Below are positions 25,917-34,880 of a stretch of 44,111 nt of DNA, one piece after another. The notes beneath the pieces were generated by a model. It did not search any database, was not told the DNA's origin, and saw nothing but the letters and a program-made list of their open reading frames with translations. The DNA comes from Methanosarcina spelaei (GTDB lineage Archaea; Halobacteriota; Methanosarcinia; Methanosarcinales; Methanosarcinaceae), in the NCBI RefSeq assembly GCF_002287235.1, contig NZ_LMVP01000113.1, positions 1 through 44,111 of the forward strand, in the 5' to 3' direction. Numbering within the stretch: position 1 is the first letter of the stretch; each line of letters starts with the position of its first letter. A program made the position numbers and the translations under genes.

Positions 25917-26672
25917 TTAATTTTCGTCTTTTTTGGAAATTGTTAACACATTTCCCTGGTCAGCAAAATGAATAATAATATCAGAAGAAGGCATTGCTAT
26001 ATTTGCATTTATCAAAGCTTTATAAATTGCCGTGTTTAGTCGGTCCTCTGAAACTCTTGTCTCCACGTAATCCTCTATCCAGGATCTGGCTTTGAGTTTC
26101 ATTCCTGACCCTGTGAACTCGAGTAAGAGAACCTGTATAGGATTTTCATGCATGATCCAGTCTTCGTGCTTGCTTCAATAATCAGGTTTCGTACGTACTC
26201 TATATCCGGGCCATATGATACGACTACATCGGTCTCGACACGGTATATCTTATCGGGTATGGAATAATTAGTGATCAAATCCATTCCGATCACAGAATTA
26301 GGGACTATTACAAGTCTATTGTCTCTTGTAAGAACACGTGTTGACCTCCACCCGATTTCTACCACATCTCCCCACGTATCGAGTTTTTCTATCCGAATAC
26401 GGTCTCCGATTCTAAAAGGGCGGTCAATTAAAAGCACAATCCCGGTAATGATATCAGTAAGAGTTGTCTGCGCTGCAAGCCCGATGATTACTCCACCAAG
26501 ACCGAGGGCTGTAAGTGATGCGGTAAGTGCATTTCCCGTGATTCCGAAATGTCTCAGGAGTATAACTATGGCTAGAAAACTAAAAACCAGCAGGAACATG
26601 TACTGTATGGAGCGAACAACTCGCTGGTCGATTTTTTCATCATCTATCTCTTGATATCAGGGCATTATGCAC
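25917..26672 (-). pseudogene. MscS-type mechanosensitive channel, two frameshifts
   Basis: Three frames make one MscS gene. A GTG at 26672 with AAGGAG seven bases upstream gives MHNALISRD. The frame then shifts near 26645-26657 to IDDEKIDQRVVRSIQYMF and the pore region GLGGVIIGLAAQTTLTD, IITGIVLLIDRPFRIGDRI. A second shift near 26160 leads to WIMHENPIQVLLLEFTGSGM and the C-terminal domain ending ISKKDEN. The motif AAQTTLTDxxxGxxLLxDRPFRxGDxI is typical of MscS pores, which open under membrane tension to release solutes. With both shifts the channel would not be made whole. Sequencing errors remain possible. Confidence 0.75.
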
Positions 26673-26766
26673 CCGTTTTCTCCTTAGAAGTTCTTTACTT
26701 TACCTGCTTTGCCTGTGTGGTGCCCAACCTCTTCTTAAGGATATATGTTTTTGGCCAAGAAGTGCA

Positions 26767-26799
26767 GACATAGTGAAGACATAGTGAAGACATAGTGAA
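26767..26799. repeat. Three exact 11-bp tandem repeats
   Basis: GACATAGTGAA occurs three times at 26767-26777, 26778-26788 and 26789-26799. The array sits upstream of the MscS remnant and next to the sulfatase fossil. Confidence 0.9.
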
Positions 26800-26815
26800 G
26801 ATGTATAATATGAAG

Positions 26816-26914
26816 TTAGACTCTGTCGCGCAGTGATTCCGGCCAGGCTGATTCAGACTGGTCAAACGTGTATCCGATTACACCTGGAAAAGTGGTTCTT
26901 GATTTGTGTTCTTT
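26816..26914 (-). pseudogene. Second arylsulfatase fossil (N-terminal piece)
   Basis: The minus strand encodes EHKSRTTFPGVIGYTFDQSE and SAWPESLRDRV before a stop. This is a clear relative of the start of the sulfatase remnant at 24502 (EYKPGTTFPGVIGRTFDQSE). The SAWPE continuation is closer to an undeleted sulfatase than the remnant is. A TAG precedes it and no start is left. It shows that a second sulfatase gene, or a duplicated 5' end, once stood here. The rest of 26915-27365 is AT-rich spacer. Confidence 0.7.
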
Positions 26915-27365
26915 CTATTTCCAGTCCTGCTGTTATGATTCTGTTGTGCTGAGCTTCACAAACAGCTAGTTGTCATATGAGTGAGATCTGGATCTCGTAC
27001 GCTTTCTATAGGCTTCGTTCCCTCTATCAAAATCTCTGCGGTCAAAAAACTGTCACAGAAGTACTATTCAATAAATATATAAAAATGAGAATATATATAT
27101 AAACGAGTATGTATAAAATTAACATCAGGATTAAACCGGCAAAAAGTAGAATCGGATTTAGAACCTGCCCGAAAAGTCTGTGATGCAAGTTGAAAGGTTA
27201 AAATGGATCATGATTTGCGAATATCCTTTCTGGCTGTGTATATTGCCCGCTGTGAAAGTTTCACATAAGAACAATTTTCGGATAGGCCTAAGTCTCTTCA
27301 GATGAGTTTATACCTGTATATGGCAAGCATTAGTGATAAGGTCCGAATATAGGGAGATGGGATAT

Positions 27366-27911
27366 ATGGAGCAACCAATTGGTACTGATTCCAAAACGGA
27401 GTTAAAAGTATCGCAGATACCCTGGTGGTCTGTACTTCTTGAAGGAATTATTGCTGTTGTTATAGGTATATTTCTTTTATACGAGCCTATAGCAACCACT
27501 ATTCTGTTAATACGACTCCTGGCTATTTTCTGGCTAGCGGAAGGAATTATTGCTGTTATAGGAGCGCTGATCTTTACGAAGGACGGAAAATGGAAGCTGC
27601 TTTCAGGTATTTTGAGCATTATTGCAGGAGTTATTATACTGATGTACCCTATCTTCAGTCCTTACATAGTTCTTAAGCTTCTCGTTATCTTCATAGGAGC
27701 ATTAGCTATTGTCAACGGTGCTGTAATACTTGCTTCAACACTTAAAGGGGGAGGAGGTATGTGGATTCTTGGTGCCGTTTCTATTATCCTTGGTTTACTT
27801 TTGTTGACTAACTCTCTGACAGGAGTTCTGATCCTACCCTGGATATTCGGATTTTTCCTTATTATTGGGGGAATTGGAGCGGTTATTTGGGGAATAAGAA
27901 TACGAACCTGA
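27366..27911 (+). CDS. HdeD/DUF308-family membrane protein
   Basis: The 181-residue protein has six closely spaced membrane helices in three pairs. Repeated motifs include VLLEGIIAVVIGIFLLYEP, FWLAEGIIAVIGALI, LLSGILSIIAGVIILMYPI and ILGAVSIILGLLLL. This is the HdeD (DUF308) pattern, named for an E. coli acid-resistance membrane protein; the archaeal role is unknown. The start is ATG at 27366 with GGGAG nine bases upstream. The ATG at 27357 lies directly against that site. The gene converges on the AI-2E transporter, with a tandem hairpin array between them. Confidence 0.85.
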   Translation: MEQPIGTDSKTELKVSQIPWWSVLLEGIIAVVIGIFLLYEPIATTILLIRLLAIFWLAEGIIAVIGALIFTKDGKWKLLSGILSIIAGVIILMYPIFSPYIVLKLLVIFIGALAIVNGAVILASTLKGGGGMWILGAVSIILGLLLLTNSLTGVLILPWIFGFFLIIGGIGAVIWGIRIRT

Positions 27912-27964
27912 ATACGAATTTCGAAGGATAAAAAGAGGAGATATATTACCGGATATTTCGATTA

Positions 27965-28198
27965 AGGTTTTTAGATAGGTTATTCTACACTTTAAGATAA
28001 GTTACTTTACTCTTTAAGATGAGCTATTTTACTCTTTAAAATAAGTTATCTTACTTTTTCATAACTTATTTTACTCTTTAAAATAAGTTATCTTACTTTT
28101 TCATAGCTTATTTTACTCTTTAAGATAAGTTATCTTATTTTTTCATAACTTATTCTACTCTTTAAAATAAGTTATTCTACTCTTTCATAAGTATTTTA
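27965..28198. repeat. 42-bp tandem palindromic array between converging genes
   Basis: About four units of 42 bp start at 28031, 28073, 28115 and 28157, each opening ACTCTTTAAAATAAGTTATC or a close variant. Degenerate half-units precede them from about 27965. Inside each unit AATAAGTTAT pairs with ATAACTTATT, so the array can fold into serial hairpins. It ends at the stop codon of the AI-2E gene and probably acts as a two-way terminator. Confidence 0.85.
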
Positions 28199-29224
28199 TT
28201 CTTTACTTCCTGATTCCATCAGTTTTGCCATCCAGCGTGTATTATCGGAACTTTCAAGGATCATCTTCACGACCATTGTAAGAGGTATGGCTATAAGTGC
28301 ACCTGAGCCGCCCAGCACATAACCCCAGTAGAATAGAGACAGAAACACTATGGAAGGAGATAATTTAAGGCTCTTTCCTGCAAGGGATGGAAAAAGAACA
28401 TTCTCTATAAGCACGTTTATCAGCCATATCCCGACAAGCACTGCAATGGCCCCTATGGCCCCGTATTTAAATAATGCAAGCAGTACAGGTGGAACAGCTG
28501 CGAGGAAAAAGCCCAGATAAGGAATATAACCTAGCAGGAATGTCAGAAAACCCCAGAGAATTGCAAAATCGATTCTTCCGATAAGGAGCAGTATCGCCGT
28601 TCCGATGCCGCCAATCAAGTTGGTTTCGGTCCTTATGAGGATAAAATCTACCAGACTTCTTCCAAATTCGCGAACCCGCAAAAGAAGGACTGGTTGATCT
28701 TCAATTTCTCTTTCCAACTTTTTTGGCGCACCTGCAGCATCCAGAAGTAAAAATGCTGTCGTGATAACAATGAGCGCAATTGTTGTTCCGGCATTTAAGG
28801 CTCCTGTGAGTATTCCTACAGTCAGACCCAGCAGGAATGCTCCTACGTCACGTAAAATTCCCTCAATGGAAGAATATTGACCTGACGAAGGTAAATACCG
28901 CTCAATATTTTCAAAAATACTTGTTAATTGAGTTTGATACTCCGGGATCTGGGTACTGAGCTGAAGTAAGGACCCCGTAACAAGGAGCACTGCAGCAATA
29001 GCAAATATGATAAGGAAAATAATTACCAGACCCACACTAATCGAACCAGGAACTTTTTTTCTCTGGAGCCAGTGGACAATGGGAGAAAAGATTAGAAAGG
29101 CGAATATTGAGAAAAAAATAGGCACGAGTATGCTTCCAATTTCCCGCATCCCAATAGTCAGGATAACCGCAGCTGTACCGTAAAGTAAAATACTGGCTGG
29201 TACCGAATTATCGTCCGTGTCCAT
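28196..29224 (-). CDS. AI-2E/PerM-family transporter, paralogue 1
   Basis: The 342-residue protein has about eight membrane helices. It shows the family core YIPYLGFFLAAVPPVLLALF and GIWLINVLIENVLFPSLAGK, then SLFYWGYVLGGSGALIAIPL. Members of PF01594 include the quorum-signal exporter TqsA and Na+/H+ antiporters; the archaeal substrate is unknown. The start is ATG at 29224 (MDTDDNSVPASILLYG) with GGGG five bases upstream; the longer frame to 29257 lacks a site. A close paralogue lies at 31604-32638, and the two N-termini align residue for residue. Confidence 0.85.
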   Translation of the reverse strand: MDTDDNSVPASILLYGTAAVILTIGMREIGSILVPIFFSIFAFLIFSPIVHWLQRKKVPGSISVGLVIIFLIIFAIAAVLLVTGSLLQLSTQIPEYQTQLTSIFENIERYLPSSGQYSSIEGILRDVGAFLLGLTVGILTGALNAGTTIALIVITTAFLLLDAAGAPKKLEREIEDQPVLLLRVREFGRSLVDFILIRTETNLIGGIGTAILLLIGRIDFAILWGFLTFLLGYIPYLGFFLAAVPPVLLALFKYGAIGAIAVLVGIWLINVLIENVLFPSLAGKSLKLSPSIVFLSLFYWGYVLGGSGALIAIPLTMVVKMILESSDNTRWMAKLMESGSKE

Positions 29225-29892
29225 ATGTGCCCCAAATGTTTTTACATTAATTAACATATGAGTCTAAATATAAGAAATTCTCCTAAACTATGGTTTGATT
29301 AATGGCTATTTCTTCAGTTGGTTCTACTCTTACATTAACAGACTTAAGAGAAAAACCTAACGAGCAAGTATGATGCAGAATCAATATGAGCAGTGTTGAA
29401 GCTTACTTACGAGCTTATCCGGAACTCAATAAAAGAATCTCTGAGTTTTCAAATTCCGAATAAACAACAAGTTTCTTATCATGAAAATGGCTTTTAAACT
29501 TTTATTGATATGAAGATAAAAATTGGCTTTAGATCGTGAAATCCGGTGTCAATCACTGGACGAACAAGTATGTTAAAGAGCAAAAAATAATCGTTATCTT
29601 TTAATACTTCCGAACATGCAATAGTTTGTCCCTGCTAGCAGACCAGAAACATCACAGATGTCAACAAATGGCAGATTTTTTGATTTTTTAGTTTTCTTTC
29701 TTTTTAAAAGTGCAGTACAACATAAGAAAATTAGAGTTGGATTAAAAGATTACATATAAATTTCGTAAAAAAGAAAAATTTTTCTATCAATGATATAAAT
29801 TTTTTCTTTTATCATAAAAACAAAATATATAAATCTTTTATGGAGTTATTTTACTTTGTAAAATAATAAAACTGTATGGAGTGTAGTAAATA
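29225..29892. other. Spacer with promoter of the lamin-tail gene
   Basis: This 668-bp gap is AT-rich. Short frames near 29302 and 29388 (MSSVEAYLRAYPELNKRISE, about 25 codons) lack ribosome-binding sites and may be fossils. AAAATATATAAAT at about 29822 is a likely TATA box for the gene at 29893. Confidence 0.4.
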
Positions 29893-30333
29893 TTGAAAAA
29901 TCGCTTAGCGGTAGCTATTGTCGTTATGTGTTTGCTTTTGGGTACCGTTCCTTTTGCGTTTGGTGCCACTGAAAAGATAAGCGGCTCGTCAAGTTCAGCT
30001 TATGTAAGTGCTTTATATGTTGGCGCTACTGGTGAAAAGCCTAACCAGGAATATGTTAAACTTACAAACGGCGGAAAAACATCAGTAAACTTGAAAGGTT
30101 GGAAAATCAAAGACGAAGGTGCAAAACACACCTATATCTTTAGTTCATACACATTAAAATCTAAATCTACGGTAACTCTCAGAAGCGGAATTGGTAAAAG
30201 CTCTGGAAGCACGCTTTATTGGGGCAAAAATATTTTCATATGGAATAATCACGACCCCAAACATAAAGAGTATGGAGATACGGCTTATTTGTGGAACGCT
30301 CAGGGAAAACTAGTTTCGTCGAAGAAAGGATGA
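29893..30333 (+). CDS. Secreted lamin-tail-domain (LTD) protein
   Basis: The 146-residue precursor starts at TTG 29893 (MKNRLAVAIVVMCLLLGTVP) with a signal peptide ending at FAFGA. Residues 36-140 form a lamin-tail domain: VSALYVGATGEKPNQEYVKL, TNGGKTSVNLKGWKIKDEGA, TLKSKSTVTLRSGIG and DTAYLWNAQGKLV. Free-standing secreted LTD proteins are common in archaea and bacteria; the domain is often paired with nucleases or adhesins, but none is attached here. GGAG lies 11 bases upstream of the TTG. The function is unknown. Confidence 0.82.
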   Translation: MKNRLAVAIVVMCLLLGTVPFAFGATEKISGSSSSAYVSALYVGATGEKPNQEYVKLTNGGKTSVNLKGWKIKDEGAKHTYIFSSYTLKSKSTVTLRSGIGKSSGSTLYWGKNIFIWNNHDPKHKEYGDTAYLWNAQGKLVSSKKG

Positions 30334-30370
30334 GATATTAAGAACTCTTCTATTTTTCTTTTTTAATATC
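30334..30370 (+). terminator. Hairpin terminator after the lamin-tail gene
   Basis: GATATTAA (30334-30341) pairs with TTAATATC (30363-30370). The loop is T-rich and a T-rich stretch follows. It starts directly after the stop codon at 30333. Confidence 0.45.
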
Positions 30371-31145
30371 GTTTGTTTAATGCTTGTTATCAAGGTTATT
30401 AATAAGTATCGAGCTTGTCCCGAATTGTTGCATTCTGAAATGACTTCGTGAACTCCTGAAATGACTTCGTGGACTCCTGAAATGACTTCGTAGACTCAAC
30501 ACAATTTGGAAGTCCAATATACATAATACAACAACAGGGGACGTAAAAAGTCAAATGTTGAGTAAATTTCAATTTCATTTTGTGTTGTGCAATGATAATG
30601 TAAAATAAAACAAATTAGAAGTTGGCAAAATAATGGGTCACCTGTATACAAAAACTGACTGTACTAATAAATTAAAAATTAAATAATTTTAGAATAAAAC
30701 AACAACAGCAATAATCAAAGATATAAATTATACGGTTTCTCAAAATAACTCATATGAAAGGTGTTAAATTAAACAAAGACTTTAGAAATTAATTTTAAAT
30801 CTTGCTAAATAAATACGTAAAAAACCAATAAACTTATATCTGATTCTGCAGATTGTTATATGCGCGAATAAGATTTATTTAAATAAACATTGAAATGGTA
30901 GGAAAATCCTACACTACTTTTGTATTACAAAAATTCGCGAATAACACACCAAAACAAAGATAGAACACTACTGCAAGCATTGCAGCCATAGTTGTTTGTT
31001 GATACGTATGCTGAAAAGCATCTGGCATTTAAGTTGAGAGAAATGAGCCACCTGTATTTACTTCTTGTTTTTGGGTGGTTTTATGAAAACAGTATAATGT
31101 ATCAAAATTGTAGTATACTGTATCAGAATTGTAGAGTTGATATAT
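30371..31145. other. Spacer with a 21-bp tandem repeat
   Basis: CTGAAATGACTTCGT followed by GAACTC, GGACTC or AGACTC makes three 21-bp units at 30435-30455, 30456-30476 and 30477-30497. The remaining 640 bp are AT-rich with no supported gene. Confidence 0.75.
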
Positions 31146-31349
31146 ATGAATATAGAAAAAAAGAGCTTTCTAAAATCAATAAGACTTAGACGAGAAGTTT
31201 TGATAGTTAAAAAGTGTATATGTCCGTTATGTGCGGAAAAAGTAGACGAAAAAGAATTCCGAAACGAAGTATTTGTCAAGGAATTCAAGAGTTCGGGGCT
31301 GTGTCAAGAATGTCAGGACATGGTTTTTGGATATAAGGTAGCATGGTGA
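31146..31349 (+). CDS. Small zinc-ribbon-like protein
   Basis: The 67-residue protein has CICPLCAEKV, then FVKEFKSSGLCQECQDMVFG. The two CxxC pairs (CPLC and CQEC) can hold one zinc ion. The S-G-L-C-Q-x-C-Q-D-x-x-F-G ending is common in small phage and archaeal proteins. The start is uncertain: ATG at 31146 gives a basic N-terminal extension, while TTG at about 31198 would keep only the ribbon. No good Shine-Dalgarno supports either. Function is unknown; nucleic-acid binding is possible. Confidence 0.6.
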   Translation: MNIEKKSFLKSIRLRREVLIVKKCICPLCAEKVDEKEFRNEVFVKEFKSSGLCQECQDMVFGYKVAW

Positions 31350-31603
31350 TAGATCAATTACCCGTTAAGGTATTGGAAATCCCTGTTCAGGTGGCAAGCA
31401 TGGATTTTGATTTATCTCTACCTTTTATTCTTGCAGAAAATTTTCAATTTTTTCATTAATTTATTGTTTTAACTCTTCTCATCGTCGTTTCTTGTTCACA
31501 TTTCCTGATTCGATAGTGATTTAATTATCCAGGCTACAAAATTTGTCAGGCTTCTAAGTTTTCTGGCCTTCATAGAAGGTTAGTTCACAGAATCTAGTTT
31601 TTC

Positions 31604-32638
31604 TTAACTTTCTTCAGCATCTTCAATCGGGCCCATCAATCTGGCCAGCCATTTTGTTTCCTCAAAACTTTCAAGTATAATCTTCAGAACTATTGTAAGC
31701 GGTATCGAAAGCAGCACACCTCCGAGTCCAAATACGAAATTCCAGTAGAGAAGAGCAAGAAATAGGAAAGCAGGAGATAATTGCAGGCCTTTTCCCATAA
31801 GTGACGGGAAAAGGACATTTTCTGCAAGCGCGTCTACGATAACGATAATTAGAATGACTGCAAGAGCACCTAGAGGCCCATACTTGAGAAGCGCAAGCAT
31901 TATGGGAGGAATAGAAGCAATAACCAGACCAATATAGGGAATATAACTTAACAGAAATATGAGGACTCCCCAGAGAATAGCATACTCGATGCCTCCGATA
32001 AATAGAAGGAGGGCGATTACAGTACCTGTTATAAGGTTTATTTCTGCTCTTATAACAATGAATTTTACCAGTTTTTTGCTAAACTCACTCATCCTCAAGC
32101 GGAGTTCGGATTGCTTTCCAATTTCCAAGTCTACTTTTTCAGGAGCACTGGCTGCATCTATTAGCAAAAATGCTGCTGTAATAATAATAATTCCGGCTGT
32201 TGTTCCGGCGTTCACAATTACATTAACAGTATTTGCCATGAGAGAAATCGTTACTGACAAGGCACTACGGAGAATTGACTCTACGGAAAATCCTTTATAT
32301 GAAGGGACAAGTTTTGTAAGATTATTTATGAGTTCAGTCAACTGAGCTTGATAAATCGGTATTTGACTTCCAAACTGCATTGCTGCTTTAACAACTATTA
32401 CCCCAAGGACCAGGATAATTAGAGTAAATAATAAAATTACCAGAATAACACTCAGTACACCTGGAACCCCTTTTTTTTTTAGCCAGCGGACAATCGGAGT
32501 AAAGATCAGCGCGGTAAACATAGAGAAAAAGACCACTGTAAGTATTGATGCAATCTCCCGCATCCCTATTGTCAAAATAACAGCAACGGTGCTGTAAAGT
32601 AAAATTTTAGCGGGTACTGAGTGATCATTTGAATTTAT
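31604..32638 (-). CDS. AI-2E/PerM-family transporter, paralogue 2, apparent ATA start
   Basis: The 344-residue membrane protein shares the full family core with paralogue 1 (YIPYIGLVIASIPPIMLALL, AENVLFPSLMGKGLQLSPAF, GLGGVLLSIPLT). The frame continues upstream of the first usual start (TTG at 32575) through NSNDHSVPAKILLYSTVAVI. This aligns exactly with DTDDNSVPASILLYGTAAVI, which follows the ATG of paralogue 1. The codon in the start position (32638-32636) is ATA. GGAGGGGTGA lies just upstream and no ATG, GTG or TTG is available. AUA initiation or a mutated start are the options. The substrate is unknown. Confidence 0.82.
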   Translation of the reverse strand: MNSNDHSVPAKILLYSTVAVILTIGMREIASILTVVFFSMFTALIFTPIVRWLKKKGVPGVLSVILVILLFTLIILVLGVIVVKAAMQFGSQIPIYQAQLTELINNLTKLVPSYKGFSVESILRSALSVTISLMANTVNVIVNAGTTAGIIIITAAFLLIDAASAPEKVDLEIGKQSELRLRMSEFSKKLVKFIVIRAEINLITGTVIALLLFIGGIEYAILWGVLIFLLSYIPYIGLVIASIPPIMLALLKYGPLGALAVILIIVIVDALAENVLFPSLMGKGLQLSPAFLFLALLYWNFVFGLGGVLLSIPLTIVLKIILESFEETKWLARLMGPIEDAEES

Positions 32639-32776
32639 ATTTTCACCCCTCCAGTTTCTCTTTTCGTAGTCATCATAGAAGTTTATGCCCTGATTGCTAC
32701 TTCTCTAAAAGCAACATCTATCAAAGATACCTGCCTTAACCTATCAACTTTTTTCGGACTCTTTTCAGATTAGAAC

Positions 32777-33304
32777 TCAGTCCTCGTGTGCCATTTGATC
32801 GAGCGTAGCTGTAATCGCCAGGATGAGTGCATTGTCATGCCCAGGCTCTATTTCCACTCCATAGGTGTCCCTGATGTGGAACCATTTTTTCGAAATTTCT
32901 GCGATTTTCTCCCCTTCAACATCAATCCGATACTCATGATCCAGAATATCGCCTTTAATTTCCATTTCAGGGCCGTCCGGAATTTCGACCTTCCAGGTGT
33001 CCCTCAAAATATTAATCAACGCTTTTTTAATTGTTGCAGCCAGTCCGTTGTCAGCTCGCTTGATATCCATTGTGTCCCTTATTTTGAGTAACCTCTCCTG
33101 GATTTTGTAAAGATCTCTTCCCTGTGCGTCCTTTAATATCAGGGTGTTTCGGAGACGAAATGCCTTACCGTCAATATAAAATTCTCGTTTTCCTTCTTCA
33201 TTCTCGATCCAATAATCGTCTCCAATGGCAACAAGCTTTTCATGCATCAGATAAATGTGCTTTTTTTCTTCTTCATAGCCTTCACGGCCGCCAAATAGTT
33301 TCAT
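32777..33304 (-). CDS. LURP-one-related (LOR) family protein
   Basis: The 175-residue soluble protein has the tubby-like LOR pattern of repeated strands. Examples are YLMHEKLVAIGDDYWIENEE, REFYIDGKAFRLRNTLILKD, LYKIQERLLKIRDTMDI and AEISKKWFHIRDTYGVEIEP. The family (PF04525) is related to phospholipid scramblases and plant LURP1, and its prokaryotic function is unknown. Length fits a complete single domain. GAGAGTGATT lies upstream of the ATG. It is near, but separate from, the AI-2E gene (138 bp), both on minus. Confidence 0.85.
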   Translation of the reverse strand: MKLFGGREGYEEEKKHIYLMHEKLVAIGDDYWIENEEGKREFYIDGKAFRLRNTLILKDAQGRDLYKIQERLLKIRDTMDIKRADNGLAATIKKALINILRDTWKVEIPDGPEMEIKGDILDHEYRIDVEGEKIAEISKKWFHIRDTYGVEIEPGHDNALILAITATLDQMAHED

Positions 33305-33432
33305 CGAAAAATCACTCTCTCTTATCTATGCAATCTTAATACCTTCTCTTAAAGAAACAATTTACAAATCTTATCCTCAAACAAAGAAAAAAATAAAGAA
33401 AGATAATAATAGTTCGTTTTTTAGCAAGATAA

Positions 33433-33636
33433 TTAAAAACGTAATATCTCAATTTTACGCTTTCTTTCCAGGTTTAAGCTTTCCAGACTTGAACTTTCCA
33501 GAACTACTTTATCCGGAATTTCCTTCTTCAGGCTTGAACTTTCCAGAACTACTTTATCCGGAATTTCCTTCTTCAGGTCTAAGCTTTTAAGAATTGTTTT
33601 ATCGGGAATTGGCCTCTCCAGGTTTAAGCTTTTCAA
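33433..33636 (-). CDS. Doubtful frame inside a 45-bp tandem repeat
   Basis: The frame from TTG 33636 encodes repeats of SLKKEIPDKVVLESS (15 residues). The repeat unit is 45 bp, so the frame stays open through every copy. No Shine-Dalgarno is present, and upstream codons (WREKLWKKSSLKKKI) run open to a TGA that overlaps an ATG at 33712. That ATG gives only a 22-residue peptide in another frame. It may be translated as a short repetitive peptide or be non-coding. Confidence 0.2.
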   Translation of the reverse strand: MKSLNLERPIPDKTILKSLDLKKEIPDKVVLESSSLKKEIPDKVVLESSSLESLNLERKRKIEILRF

Positions 33637-33700
33637 AACTGTTTTATTCGGAATTTTCTTCTTCAGGCTTGATTTTTTCCAGAGTTTTTCTCTCCAGAAT
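33484..33700. repeat. 45-bp tandem repeat after the alcohol dehydrogenase gene
   Basis: Units begin at 33484, 33529, 33574 and 33619, with a partial one at 33664. Each opens CAG and most contain CTTTATCCGGAATT or a close variant. The first two are nearly identical and the others more diverged. The array starts 20 bp beyond the dehydrogenase stop codon. Confidence 0.92.
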
Positions 33701-33719
33701 TGCTCTTTTCATGTATTTT

Positions 33720-34880
33720 TTACAGGGCTTTTCTGTAAATCTTAATAATATCTTCTTTTGAGAGCTCTCTGGGGTTTGTCAGGCGGCAAACATCCTGCAT
33801 CGCATGTTCAGCCAGGAGTTCCAGATCTTCTTCCTTTGCGCCAAGTTCTTTTAAGCCGGAAGGAATTCCGATATCCGATGCAAGTTTCCTGATGGCTTCT
33901 ATAGCCCTGTCTGCCGCCTCTTCATTGCTTAACCCTTCCACTTTTTCTCCCATTGCCCTGGCAATATCGGCAAAGCGTTCAGGGACGACCTGCTTATTGT
34001 ATGCCTCCACATACGGAAGAAGAATCGCGTTGCAGACTCCGTGAGGAAGGTTGTAGAACCCTCCTAGCTGGTGCGCCATGGAATGTACATAACCAAGGCT
34101 TGCGTTATTGAAAGCGATACCTGCAAGGTATTCGGCATGCGCCATCATGTCCCTTGTTCTTATATCTTTTCCATGGGAAACAGCTTCACGTAAGTACTTT
34201 GAAATAAGTTCTATGGACTTGATAGCAGCTGCATCCGTTGTAGGCGTAGCCATGGTAGAAACGTAAGCTTCAACTGCATGGGTTAAAGCATCCATACCGG
34301 TTGCAGCCGTAAGTGCAGGCGGCATGCTTACCATGAGTTCAGGGTCGTTAACTGCAATATCAGGGGTAATACGCGGGTCTACGATTGCCATTTTGATATG
34401 TCGCTTAGTATCCGTAATAATCGTAAAACTTGTCATCTCACTTGCAGTACCGGCAGTTGTATTTACTGTGATAAGTGGAGGAATTCCTTTCGTAACTTTT
34501 CCTACGCCTTCATATTCATTGATCAGTCCACCATTATATACTACAATGCCAATCGCCTTTGCACAATCCATAGGGCTTCCTCCTCCGACAGCAATTATTA
34601 TGTTACAGTCCTTTTTTCTGTAAATATCCGCTCCTTCCATAACTGAAGTATCAGTCGGATTCGGGTCTGCCCCTGGGAAGATTGTGCCCTCCAGGCCTGC
34701 GTCTTCAAGAATTTTGTAAATATCCAATGCAAGCCGTTCTCCATGTTTGCTTTTGCCTGAAACTATAAGGGCTTTTGTAGCCCCAAGATCTTTTGCATGC
34801 TTGCCTATTTCTTTTACGCAACCGGCCCCCATAAGGGCTACTTTCGGATTCAGATAAGTGTATGTCCTGTTTTCTGTCAT
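33720..34880 (-). CDS. Iron-containing alcohol dehydrogenase (group III)
   Basis: The 386-residue protein is full length for the family. GGGSPMDCAKA binds the NAD(P) diphosphate and TTAGTASEMT follows. The metal ligands are visible as Asp and His in GMDALTHAVE and the two histidines in GYVHSMAH and NLPHGVC, spaced 14 apart as in FucO. Such enzymes interconvert short alcohols and aldehydes. In a methanogen it may handle ethanol, propanediol or detoxify aldehydes; the substrate cannot be read from the sequence. GGGGAAG precedes the ATG. Confidence 0.93.
   Translation of the reverse strand: MTENRTYTYLNPKVALMGAGCVKEIGKHAKDLGATKALIVSGKSKHGERLALDIYKILEDAGLEGTIFPGADPNPTDTSVMEGADIYRKKDCNIIIAVGGGSPMDCAKAIGIVVYNGGLINEYEGVGKVTKGIPPLITVNTTAGTASEMTSFTIITDTKRHIKMAIVDPRITPDIAVNDPELMVSMPPALTAATGMDALTHAVEAYVSTMATPTTDAAAIKSIELISKYLREAVSHGKDIRTRDMMAHAEYLAGIAFNNASLGYVHSMAHQLGGFYNLPHGVCNAILLPYVEAYNKQVVPERFADIARAMGEKVEGLSNEEAADRAIEAIRKLASDIGIPSGLKELGAKEEDLELLAEHAMQDVCRLTNPRELSKEDIIKIYRKAL

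Noticed and set aside
26816-26920. Pyrrolysine read-through at the TAG before the sulfatase fossil
   Set aside because: Sequence upstream of the TAG shows no sulfatase similarity and the downstream part ends after 33 codons, so it is a fossil and not a read-through gene.
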